DNA from: Candidatus Poribacteria bacterium
Lineage (GTDB): Bacteria > Poribacteria > DTPJ01 > WJIO01
Assembly (NCBI GenBank): GCA_014730235.1
Contig: WJIO01000239.1
Span: 1 to 6,156, forward strand
Direction of reading: 5' to 3'
DNA length: 6,156 nucleotides
In this document: piece after piece, positions 1 to 5,293 of the stretch
How the letters are laid out: every line of letters begins with the position of its first letter
Position numbering within the stretch: the stretch's first letter is position 1
Position numbers and translations under genes: made by a program
The notes under the pieces: generated by a model
The model's input: only the letters and a program-made list of their open reading frames with translations
Database searches by the model: none
What the model was told of the DNA's origin: nothing

Positions 1-1
1 A

Positions 2-568
2 CGCGATGTTTCCGAATACATAGAGACTGAAATGGTACCATTAACTCAGTATGACTATATAGAGGCGAAAAAACCAAAGGTATATGATAAGATGTTAAAT
101 TATGATGACCTAAAGGCTACATCGCCGGTGCATATATCGAAACCCCCAGCTAGCAGCGTTATATTGCACAATCACCGGGAAAACATTCTTAAAATATATG
201 ATGAATTATCAAGCCTATCTCTACAGCAACCGACTGCAACTCACTACGGCATTGATTCTGCAGGTTCATGGATATTGAAAAATTTTCTGCGCACGATAAG
301 CAAGAAGATTGAAAAGTCAAAACGATACCCAAAATGGGCGATGGATGCAAATGTTGAAGGTAAAGTCGTAATCAGGTTCACGATCTTGCAGGATGGAAGA
401 TTATCTGAGGAGATTATGCTGGTAAGTTCATCAGGTGCAAAAATACTGGATAATGCAGCCATCTCAGCCGTTAGAAATGCTTCCCCTTTCCCTGAACTGC
501 CAAAGGAATTAAAAAGCGAAAAGCTTCAGGTGGAACTGCCAATGAGTTTCTATCTGACCAGATCCTGA
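2..568 (+). CDS. TonB-family energy transducer, C-terminal part (5' end outside window)
   Basis: The frame is open from the left edge (codons begin at base 2), so the ATG at 32 is probably internal and the N-terminal membrane anchor lies outside the window. Counting from that Met, residues about 86-176 form a TonB C-terminal domain: RYPKWAMDANVEGKVVIRF, then FTILQDGRL, then a helix with LDNAAISAVRNASPFPELP, and a final strand ending MSFYL. In this family the domain crosses the periplasm and contacts the TonB box of outer-membrane receptors, passing on energy from the ExbB/ExbD motor. The segment before it is a charged, Pro-containing linker. A TonB-dependent receptor lies about 520 bases downstream on the same strand, a likely partner. 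The domain assignment is strong; which TonB paralogue this is cannot be said. Confidence 0.85.
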   Translation, partial: RDVSEYIETEMVPLTQYDYIEAKKPKVYDKMLNYDDLKATSPVHISKPPASSVILHNHRENILKIYDELSSLSLQQPTATHYGIDSAGSWILKNFLRTISKKIEKSKRYPKWAMDANVEGKVVIRFTILQDGRLSEEIMLVSSSGAKILDNAAISAVRNASPFPELPKELKSEKLQVELPMSFYLTRS

Positions 569-736
569 GGAAATAGGTTTAAAAGACATATTTTGGGCCC
601 AGTTGGAATTATTGAGGAAAATATTATACCGGACTACATGCTTTTTGAAGCCTTTGTCTGGTATCCCATCACAAAGCATTGGACAAGACAACGCGTATCT
701 ATAGATTTCTATAAAAGATTAGTTGAAACAACCTGA
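569..736 (+). other. Intergenic stretch with an in-frame continuation of the TonB frame
   Basis: After the TonB stop (TGA, 566-568) the same frame stays open for 55 codons to a TGA at 734-736. The reading is protein-like, including ENIIPDYMLFEAFVWYPIT and TRQRVSIDFYKRLVETT, but it has no good start or ribosome site of its own; the only internal ATG gives 32 residues. It may be the tail of a decayed gene, a longer ancestral TonB C-terminus cut by a stop, or chance. I recognise no family and do not call a gene. Confidence 0.25.
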
Positions 737-750
737 AGGAGATGGTAATA

Positions 751-1090
751 TTGTTCATGATATATGCTTTAATTGTATTTACATCCACATTTCTGTTTAC
801 AATTTTACCATCATCCTATAGCATACCTCCTTCACCAGCAGATGGGGGTTATCTCAGGCTTGATGGGGTTGATGATTACGCCTTTCTGGATTTTGATAAT
901 TGAAAATCCTCTCAGCTTGTCATTCCTGCTTTCGCAGGAATGACAGCATAAAGAAGTTTCTTATCTTTACCCCACTCAAGTCGGAAGAGCCAAAGTTTTC
1001 ACGGACATAAATTTTATGCTTGGTATAGCTCTTGGTATTGAGTCTAAAGATAAATTGACTACTTCATGGGCTGATGTGAAGAATAAATGA
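751..1090 (+). pseudogene. LamG-like secreted protein gene, collapsed to its two ends
   Basis: A ribosome site AGGAG (737-741) lies nine bases before TTG 751; ATG 757 is the alternative start. The frame encodes a signal peptide (hydrophobic FMIYALIVFTSTFLFTILP, then SSYS) followed by DGGYLRLDGVDDYAFLDFDN and a TGA at 901-903. GYLRLDGVDDY is typical of the opening of LamG/concanavalin-like domains. In a different frame, codons from 944 to 1090 read a plausible C-terminus ending MLGIALGIESKDKLTTSW then ADVKNK and TGA; similar KL.TTWG.IK endings occur, from memory, in secreted LamG proteins of Poribacteria-like bacteria. I infer that both pieces belonged to one gene of several hundred residues whose middle was lost; a palindromic repeat sits at the join. 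The stop overlaps the receptor ATG (ATGA), suggesting a former operon. The link between the two pieces is inference. Confidence 0.6.
918..945. repeat. REP-like palindrome (TGTCATTCCTGC / GCAGGAATGACA)
   Basis: Perfect inverted repeat: 12-base arms at 918-929 and 934-945 with a four-base loop TTTC. Sequences of this kind (GTCATTCC..GC..GCGGGAATGAC, giving VIPAFAGMT when translated) are dispersed through many bacterial genomes. It begins 15 bases after the premature stop of the LamG-like N-terminal piece and sits at the apparent deletion junction. It could also act as a transcript-end hairpin, although no T-run follows. Confidence 0.85.
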
Positions 1091-3057
1091 AGAAAATTTG
1101 CCTGATCTTATTTATTATATTTTGCTCTGCTTTTATTTCCAAAGCCGATGAAAACCAGCAGGATGAAGTTTACCGTCTTGAAGAAATATCCGTCACTCCC
1201 GGTAAGTATTCCATCTCCGAAAGCGTCCCATCCCCATATTTAATACCCAAATCAGAAATGGAAAAGATGCCGTTAATTGATAACGACATATACAGATCGG
1301 CTCATAGCCTTCCGGGGGTAGTAGCTGATGATTTCAGCGCAAGGTTTTCCCTTCGTGGTGGAGATCGGGATGAGGTGCTAATCAGATTAGATGGTATGGA
1401 ATTATACGATCCATACCACCTTCAGGATTTCGGTGGGGCCATGTCGGCCATAGACATGGGAATGGTAAGGAGCGCGGATTTGCTGACCGGGGGATTTCCG
1501 GCTGAATACGGCAATGTAATGTCCGGTGTATTTGATATCCAATCCGGATCAGCCAATAGAGGTAGGATAAGTGGAAATGTTGGTATTGACGTATTGAATA
1601 CCCACGCCATACTAACCGGCCCATTGGGAAATACCTCGTGGTTACTGGCTGCCAGAAGGGGTTATATTGACCTGCTAATGGGTCTAATAGAATCGGAGGA
1701 GAAATTCAGCCCAAGCTTTTATGATATATACAGCAAATTGGGCTATGATCTAACAACCAAGGATAAAGTATCCGGCCATATCCTGTATGCTGATGACTCC
1801 AACGAAATAGACCAGATAGGCGAAGATAATGATGTAAATTCGGATTACTGGAACGGGATGTTCTGGGCTAAATGGCAGCATCTTTTCAATAATAACCTGT
1901 TTTGGGATACATACCTGTTTTATGGCTATGCAGGAAGGGAAAAATACGAAGGGATAGACGGTTTTGATAAAAGATCTCTATTGTATTTTGGTGTAAAAGA
2001 AGATCTGATTTACTACACAGATAAAAACACCGCAAAGGCCGGTTGGCGATTACAATCGTCAAAAGCTGAATATGATTATTTTAATAAAGACGACCGGATG
2101 ACAACTGAGGTGGACAGCAATCCTTCGGGATGGAATTTCAGCGGATACTTACAGGATGAAATAAAGCCTGTGAAATGGCTTGGTGCAAACTTCGGTCTGC
2201 GATACATGTATCAAAGTGACGGCGGCTATTCATCCCTTATGCCCAGACTGGCCCTGGCTGTTATACCTCAGAAAGGCCTGACCATAAGAGGTGCTTGGGG
2301 TATGTATAACCAGCCGGTGCGTGTGACAAATCTGCCGGTGGAGGAGGGAATTGGCGAAAGTAATCCACCGGAAAAAGCCACGCATTATGTTATGGCGGCA
2401 GAATATTCCCCTGCACCTAACATGCTTTTTAAAGTTGAAGCCTATTATAAAGACTTTGATAATCTGGTGGGACGTCTTATCGATCACGGCAGGAAAGAAC
2501 AGATGTTTATATCTCCGGACTCAGGTTCTTCCAGAGGATTAGAGTTGTTTGCAAAACATTCCATGACTTCTCGATTTACATGGGGCATTGCCTACGCTCT
2601 TTCAAAGGCCCAGGTGGAAACAGACTCAGGCACAGTTCCAAGAAATACAGATCGCAGACACACTTTAAATCTATACCTCGATTATGCTGTATGGAACGAC
2701 GGCTGGTTAAATATTATATGGAGATACCACAGTGGAGAACCATACACAAAGACATGGTACGTGAAATTACTATCGGAAAGCGGCGAAAGCTATGTATGGG
2801 AAAAGAAATATGGCCCGATTAACGATTCACGTTATCCAGCTTATCATAGCCTGGATGTAAGATTAACGAAGAATTTCAGGTTCAGGAATTTTGAAATGAT
2901 ACTTTATTTCCAGATGATGAATTTATACAACCATAAGAATATACATGAGTATTCCTGGGAAGAAATGCAGGATGAGGATGGGAATATTTATTATAAACGT
3001 GTGATAGAGCATTTCCTGCCCGTTCTTCCTACCATAGGTGTCAGCGCGCAGTTTTAA
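1087..3057 (+). CDS. TonB-dependent outer-membrane receptor
   Basis: A 656-residue protein. Residues 1-20 (MKKICLILFIIFCSAFISKA) are a signal peptide. A TonB-box-like EEISVTP lies at 32-38. The plug domain covers about 45-170, with DIYRSAHSLPGV (67-78), FSLRGGDRDEVLIRLDG (87-103) and LLTGGFPAEYGNVMSGVFDI (132-151), the usual end-of-plug pattern. The rest is a 22-strand-type barrel rich in aromatic and amphipathic strands, ending in Phe (GVSAQF), the outer-membrane assembly signal. The family binds a ligand outside the cell and imports it with TonB energy; the ligand cannot be read from sequence, and there is no N-terminal carboxypeptidase-like domain or adjacent SusD partner. The ATG overlaps the stop of the LamG-like remnant (ATGA) and has only a weak ribosome site (GTGAAG), so translation may have been coupled to that gene. 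The TonB-family gene upstream is a natural partner. Confidence 0.93.
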   Translation: MKKICLILFIIFCSAFISKADENQQDEVYRLEEISVTPGKYSISESVPSPYLIPKSEMEKMPLIDNDIYRSAHSLPGVVADDFSARFSLRGGDRDEVLIRLDGMELYDPYHLQDFGGAMSAIDMGMVRSADLLTGGFPAEYGNVMSGVFDIQSGSANRGRISGNVGIDVLNTHAILTGPLGNTSWLLAARRGYIDLLMGLIESEEKFSPSFYDIYSKLGYDLTTKDKVSGHILYADDSNEIDQIGEDNDVNSDYWNGMFWAKWQHLFNNNLFWDTYLFYGYAGREKYEGIDGFDKRSLLYFGVKEDLIYYTDKNTAKAGWRLQSSKAEYDYFNKDDRMTTEVDSNPSGWNFSGYLQDEIKPVKWLGANFGLRYMYQSDGGYSSLMPRLALAVIPQKGLTIRGAWGMYNQPVRVTNLPVEEGIGESNPPEKATHYVMAAEYSPAPNMLFKVEAYYKDFDNLVGRLIDHGRKEQMFISPDSGSSRGLELFAKHSMTSRFTWGIAYALSKAQVETDSGTVPRNTDRRHTLNLYLDYAVWNDGWLNIIWRYHSGEPYTKTWYVKLLSESGESYVWEKKYGPINDSRYPAYHSLDVRLTKNFRFRNFEMILYFQMMNLYNHKNIHEYSWEEMQDEDGNIYYKRVIEHFLPVLPTIGVSAQF

Positions 3058-3076
3058 TTTTTGTGCAAAAACACCC

Positions 3077-3105
3077 TTGACACAACCCCATTGATGTTGT
3101 AAACT
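3077..3105 (+). promoter_or_regulatory. sigma70-type promoter of tRNA-Leu
   Basis: A perfect -35 TTGACA (3077-3082) is followed after 17 bases by TAAACT (3100-3105; four of six -10 matches). Transcription would start near 3112, about 14 bases before the mature tRNA. It begins 20 bases after the receptor stop, so the tRNA is probably an independent unit. Confidence 0.7.
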
Positions 3106-3125
3106 TATAAAGCTTCCAAAAGTAT

Positions 3126-3212
3126 GCCGAGGTGGTGGAACTGGTAGACACGCTAGGTTCAGGGTCTAGTGGATGCAAGTCCGTAGGAGTTCGACTCTCC
3201 TCCTCGGCACCA
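3126..3212 (+). tRNA. tRNA-Leu (anticodon CAG), CCA encoded
   Basis: The acceptor stem GCCGAGG (3126-3132) pairs with CCTCGGC (3202-3208), followed by discriminator A (3209) and an encoded CCA (3210-3212). The anticodon arm is CTAGG-TTCAGGG-TCTAG with CAG at 3160-3162, reading CUG codons. A long variable arm (class II, as expected for Leu) follows, and the T arm is AGGAG-TTCGACT-CTCCT. The D arm carries the GG of TGGTAGAC. All stems are intact, so it should be functional. The gene marks the boundary between the + strand transport genes and the - strand toxin-antitoxin modules; no integrase or attachment repeat is visible beside it. Confidence 0.96.
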
Positions 3213-3323
3213 CTCACAAAACCGCATTTATATTGAGTCTAAGTACTTTACCTCTCCCCGGTATATTTTTACCACTATCATTCAACTGATTCATTTGTGC
3301 CCATGGGGTTCGCAAATGGCAAT

Positions 3324-3479
3324 TTATGAACTTGTTTTTTGGTCTCGATAAATGGGTTCCAGTCTTTCTTCATCCAGAAGTTTTTGCATTACCTGCAAAA
3401 TTTTATTTTTATCTTTGCCGCGCCTTAATATCCTACCAAGGTCTTTCTCAAATTGCTTAGTGGTGACCAGTTTCAGCAT
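3324..3479 (-). pseudogene. yafQ: YafQ/RelE-family toxin, truncated
   Basis: The ATG (3479-3477) overlaps the stop of the DinJ-like gene by one base (TGATG), the usual arrangement in dinJ-yafQ operons. The 51-residue product starts MLKLVTTKQFEKDLGRILRR and continues through GKDKNKILQVMQKLLDEERL to EPIYRD (41-46). This matches the first half of YafQ toxins, ribosome-associated mRNA endonucleases of about 90 residues. After YRD the expected H.L.G.WKG.R..HI.PDWLLIY region, which holds the catalytic His, Asp and aromatic residues, is absent; the frame reads QKTSS and stops at 3324-3326. I could not find the missing half in any frame down to the tRNA. The product should therefore lack nuclease activity; it could still bind antitoxin. 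Family assignment is firm for the N-terminus; loss of function is inferred. Confidence 0.72.
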
Positions 3480-3739
3480 CAGATACCCATCTTCTTTCTG
3501 AAATCTTCCAGGCTGGAATATTCGTTAAGTTCCTTCCTGGAATCCGTCTTTTTTGCCGTCTCTACAGTCATCTGGTCAGGAACAGTGAGTTCGAAGGGAA
3601 TGCCATTTTTGGCCTTTACCTGTTTATAGAATAATGTGATGGCCTCTGTAGTTGTCAAACCCAATTCCTGGAATATTCTATCCACCTGGGCTTTAAGTTC
3701 CGGTTCCATCCGGGCCCTTATCATGGCTGATTTGCTCAT
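3479..3739 (-). CDS. dinJ: DinJ/RelB-family antitoxin
   Basis: 86 residues from the ATG at 3739. I prefer this start because the - strand reads AGAGAGGTGAT seven bases ahead of it, an excellent Shine-Dalgarno match; upstream in-frame starts at 3751 (GTG) and 3748 (ATG) fall inside that site. Residues 1-45 form the ribbon-helix-helix half (SAMIRARMEPELKAQ, then LGLTTTEAITLFYKQV) and 46-86 the toxin-binding half (GIPFELTVPDQMT, ending LEDFRKKMGI), closely parallel to E. coli DinJ with its LPFDL..PNQLT and LFDKLGI. The family neutralises YafQ and represses its own promoter as a dimer. The partner toxin immediately downstream is truncated, so this antitoxin now has no complete local target. A good promoter with an overlapping dyad lies just upstream. 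Confidence 0.9.
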   Translation of the reverse strand: MSKSAMIRARMEPELKAQVDRIFQELGLTTTEAITLFYKQVKAKNGIPFELTVPDQMTVETAKKTDSRKELNEYSSLEDFRKKMGI

Positions 3740-3765
3740 GGTATCCATCACCTCTCTTCTATGGA

Positions 3766-3794
3766 ATTGTATCTCATTTGGAATACAAAGTCAA
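3766..3794 (-). promoter_or_regulatory. Promoter of dinJ-yafQ with overlapping dyad operator
   Basis: On the - strand TTGACT (3794-3789) is followed after 17 bases by TACAAT (3771-3766), five of six matches each; transcription would start near 3759, giving a leader of about 20 bases. An inverted repeat TTGTAT (3767-3772) / ATACAA (3783-3788), ten bases apart, overlaps the -10 and spacer, a placement expected for ribbon-helix-helix autorepression. The promoter is strong on sequence; the operator role is inferred. Confidence 0.65.
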
Positions 3795-3858
3795 GTTGAA
3801 TGCAACGTTTTTTGGTATGAGCCAATTGATATTTTTCTGTAAAAAGATTCAGAGAAAC

Positions 3859-4215
3859 TCAATGTGGTTTATCATATCTTCCAGTGATAATATATCCACG
3901 ATAAGCTTTATACGCCGAATGCATTCCCCCAAGACTGTAATCCTTTTGGTGTGAATATATGATCCCTGCATGTTCTCTTTCCTGATCCATATATTCTGCG
4001 CTGAGTTTGAGAAAGTCATCATAATGGGTGAATATCACAAAGCTATTCTTCCAGGCATAATCCAGCTGCTGCTCATCTGTTAAACCACAATTTCCCGCAT
4101 CCTGGCAGCTCTGGACACTAACACCCCTTCGCTTAAGCCCTTCTGCAATGGCAACTGATACACTTTCATTGGTGTATATCTTTATGCGTTCCTGCTTTAT
4201 CAAGATGTCTATCAT
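3859..4215 (-). CDS. DUF5615-family PIN-like toxin
   Basis: 118 residues. The ATG overlaps the DUF433 stop (ATGA, 4215-4212), so translation is coupled. Recognisable DUF5615 elements: IKIYTNESVSVAIAEGLKRR (11-30), GVSVQSCQDAGNCGLTDEQQ (31-50), VIFTHYDDFLKL (60-71) and HAGIIYSHQ (82-90). DUF5615 proteins have a PIN-like fold and, paired with DUF433 proteins, are regarded as VapBC-like toxin-antitoxin modules acting as RNases. Two positions differ from what I expect: the first acidic residue, usually in a DEN/DED motif, is Asn16 (TNES), and the usual THD.DF reads THYDDF (Tyr65), although Asp66 and Asp67 are present. Some family members vary here, so activity is open. It lies downstream of a perfect-consensus promoter and upstream of the dinJ module. 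Confidence 0.85.
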   Translation of the reverse strand: MIDILIKQERIKIYTNESVSVAIAEGLKRRGVSVQSCQDAGNCGLTDEQQLDYAWKNSFVIFTHYDDFLKLSAEYMDQEREHAGIIYSHQKDYSLGGMHSAYKAYRGYIITGRYDKPH

Positions 4216-4514
4216 AATTTGCTCTTGAATCTGGATTTCAGGTCTTCTATATCCTTTATCCTCTCCAGTATCTCAGTATCCATATCTTCCCTGTTTTCGT
4301 AATAATATGACAGGGCATCATTGACCTTGGCCAGGTTCAGATAGGGGTGGGAGTCAACAATCTCATCAGGCGATTTTCCCAGCATGGTATATTCCAGGAT
4401 TATATCAATAACCCGGGTTCGGGTTCCTGTCAGAAAAGGGCTGCCGCTGCAGATGTCCGGAGATTTCATTATGTATGGATGATTTGTCTTAGCTAATCCT
4501 GCGGTTTTGGACAT
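4212..4514 (-). CDS. DUF433-family antitoxin
   Basis: 100 residues. The start ATG (4514) follows AAAAGGT with seven bases of spacing on the - strand. The DUF433 core is at about 12-80: HPYIMKSPDICSGSPFLTG, TRTRVIDIILEYTMLGKSPD, EIVDSHPYLNLAKVNDALSY. This matches the usual pattern of a PDICGG.P.I.GTRI.V motif, a helix with G.SPEEI, and HPYL....V..AL.YY. DUF433 proteins are small winged-helix or homeodomain-like DNA-binding antitoxins paired with DUF5615 toxins. The second glycine-Arg of the usual GGRP is SGSP here. The C-terminal 20 residues are a charged helix (ERIKDIEDLKSRFKSKL) that probably contacts the toxin. The gene is first in its operon and overlaps the toxin gene by four bases. Probable autorepressor. 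Confidence 0.87.
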   Translation of the reverse strand: MSKTAGLAKTNHPYIMKSPDICSGSPFLTGTRTRVIDIILEYTMLGKSPDEIVDSHPYLNLAKVNDALSYYYENREDMDTEILERIKDIEDLKSRFKSKL

Positions 4515-4591
4515 AACTTATACCTTTTATCTCCCTGTAAATGCAATAGATCAAAACAATCAACTGATTAACGAATACCAGTCACATAATA

Positions 4592-4619
4592 ATTATAGGA
4601 TATAGGTTAGAATTGTCAA
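4592..4619 (-). promoter_or_regulatory. Consensus sigma70-type promoter of the DUF433-DUF5615 operon
   Basis: On the - strand a perfect TTGACA (4619-4614) is separated by 16 bases from a perfect TATAAT (4597-4592). Transcription would start near 4585, leaving a leader of about 70 bases. Unregulated it should be very strong, which fits a tightly autorepressed toxin-antitoxin operon. The leader contains a small dyad AATCA-AC-TGATT (4558-4569) that could be an operator; that role is inference. Confidence 0.75.
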
Positions 4620-4625
4620 GGTATG

Positions 4626-4665
4626 AATCAATTCCCCGATATTTTTTCACGGTGACGGATTGATT
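4626..4665. repeat. Nested inverted repeats between divergent units
   Basis: AATCAAT (4626-4632) is mirrored by ATTGATT (4659-4665); with CCG (4636-4638) and CGG (4656-4658) it extends to a bulged stem. Inside the loop lies a second dyad, TCAC-G-GTGA (4647-4655). On the + strand a run of five T (4664-4668) overlaps the end of the stem, so a weak terminator is possible, but no + strand gene ends here. It sits just upstream of the DUF433 promoter and about 80 bases before ssb, so a binding site is equally plausible. Confidence 0.35.
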
Positions 4666-4743
4666 TTTATCTGGATTGGAGTGAATTTTCTTTAACTTTA
4701 AGTATATACATCAACCTCTAACCAGATGAGAGGAGAAACAAAC

Positions 4744-5011
4744 ATGCCATCCTACAACCAGATTATCCTCCTTGGCAACCTTACAAAAGACCCGGAACTA
4801 AGGATAACTTCCGGGGGGCGCTGCCGTTTGCAGCTTCGGCCTGGCCGTCAACAGGAAGTATACTGACAGAAACGATGAGAAGAAAGAGGAAGTCACCTTC
4901 ATAGACGTGACCTGCTGGGACAACCTGGCTGAAGCCTGCTCCCAGTATCTGCACAAAGGCAGGCCTGTGTTCGTGGAAGGAAGGAAGCCGTGGCTGTCCT
5001 GGGAGAAGTGA
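4744..5011 (+). pseudogene. ssb: Single-stranded DNA-binding protein gene, frameshifted and truncated
   Basis: The ATG at 4744 follows AGGAG (4731-4735) with eight bases of spacing. The first frame reads MPSYNQIILLGNLTKDPELR and ITSGG, the classic SSB start, but ends at 4866 after 40 residues. The SSB reading resumes one frame over at GCT 4820: AAVCSFGLAVNRKYTD, then EEVTFIDVTCWDNLAEACSQ, YLHKGRPVFVEGR, to a TGA at 5009-5011. The shift lies in a run of six G (4813-4818); five would restore the frame. SSB proteins coat single-stranded DNA during replication and repair through an OB fold. The remaining 80 or so matching residues lack the last OB strands and the acidic C-terminal tail. After VEGR the sequence leaves the SSB pattern (KPWLSWEK), at a junction with another gene fragment. 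A sequencing error could explain the G run but not the lost C-terminus. Confidence 0.85.
4975..4986 (+). repeat. GGAA x3 microrepeat at the ssb junction
   Basis: Three tandem GGAA units lie exactly where the SSB reading (VEGR) gives way to the VWA-like reading (GRKEAVAV). The overlap makes this a likely recombination or slippage site. Three units are too few for ordinary phase variation. Confidence 0.6.
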
Positions 5012-5097
5012 TGCATGAACTGAATATATCCTTTGCCATCACTGGATATTCCACCAACCCGGGCCTGAAGCGATACCTGTATAAGCAGTTTCATTGA
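4975..5097 (+). pseudogene. Fragment resembling a VWA-domain (CobT/NorD-like) protein
   Basis: Starting inside the GGAA repeat at the end of ssb, the frame of the original ssb ATG reads GRKEAVAVLGEVMHELNISF, then AITGYSTNPGLKRYLYKQFH and a stop at 5095-5097. A helix with A...LGE...EL followed by a strand I.F...GYST matches the helix-1/strand-2 part of von Willebrand factor A domains in CobT/NorD-like proteins; the preceding metal-binding D.S.S motif is missing. It has no start or ribosome site of its own. I infer a piece of a second gene joined to truncated ssb by a deletion. The family call comes from pattern memory and is moderate to weak. Confidence 0.42.
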
Positions 5098-5293
5098 ATT
5101 GATCGACTTAAACAGGTTCGGTGAGGAACTCCTCAGGCTGTTGAGAGGGGTGATCCAGGTTTAAAATCCTTCATCTATACATTTTGATTCTTATTTGTCT
5201 GTTGTTGAATTTATTTATTTCACAATACATGACACAGCCTTAACCGCATTTGCAGGTTAAGACATTCAATCAGTTGTAACGGAGGTGTGAGTT
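5098..5293 (+). other. Intergenic stretch before the Rad52-like gene
   Basis: 196 bases with no convincing gene. One frame gives ELIDLNRFGEELLRLLRGV then IQV with a stop at 5162, protein-like and perhaps another gene remnant, but no start or family is evident. The second half is AT-rich and carries the hairpin at 5239-5261 and the GGAGGTG ribosome site (5281-5287). No convincing promoter was found; TTGTTG with an ATACAT-like element is a poor candidate. Confidence 0.4.
5239..5261. repeat. Hairpin in the leader of the Rad52-like gene
   Basis: CTTAACC (5239-5245) pairs with GGTTAAG (5255-5261); inside, GC and GC can pair around ATTT, giving about nine pairs with one bulged A. It ends 20 bases before the ribosome site and is not followed by T residues, so a terminator is unlikely. 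An RNA leader structure or protein-binding dyad is possible. Confidence 0.45.

Noticed and set aside
509-691. 60-codon - strand open frame after the TonB gene
   Set aside because: Overlaps the end of the TonB domain, lacks a ribosome site and has no recognisable features.
3327-3480. Simple frameshift repair of the YafQ toxin (CATAAATTG after YRD, as in YRDHKL)
   Set aside because: Reading HKL in another frame gives PFANPMGTNESVE afterwards, which does not resemble the catalytic half, so a single shift does not restore the family pattern.
3636-3842. 68-codon + strand open frame
   Set aside because: Antisense to the DinJ antitoxin and its promoter; both of those are well supported.
4813-4818. 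Programmed frameshifting in ssb
   Set aside because: A G run alone, without a recognised stimulatory structure and in a gene also lacking its C-terminal half, is better explained by mutation or sequencing error.
4798-5094. 98-codon open frame on the - strand
   Set aside because: It is antisense to the ssb/VWA-like sequence, which has clear family motifs and a proper ribosome site on the + strand; the antisense product resembles nothing.
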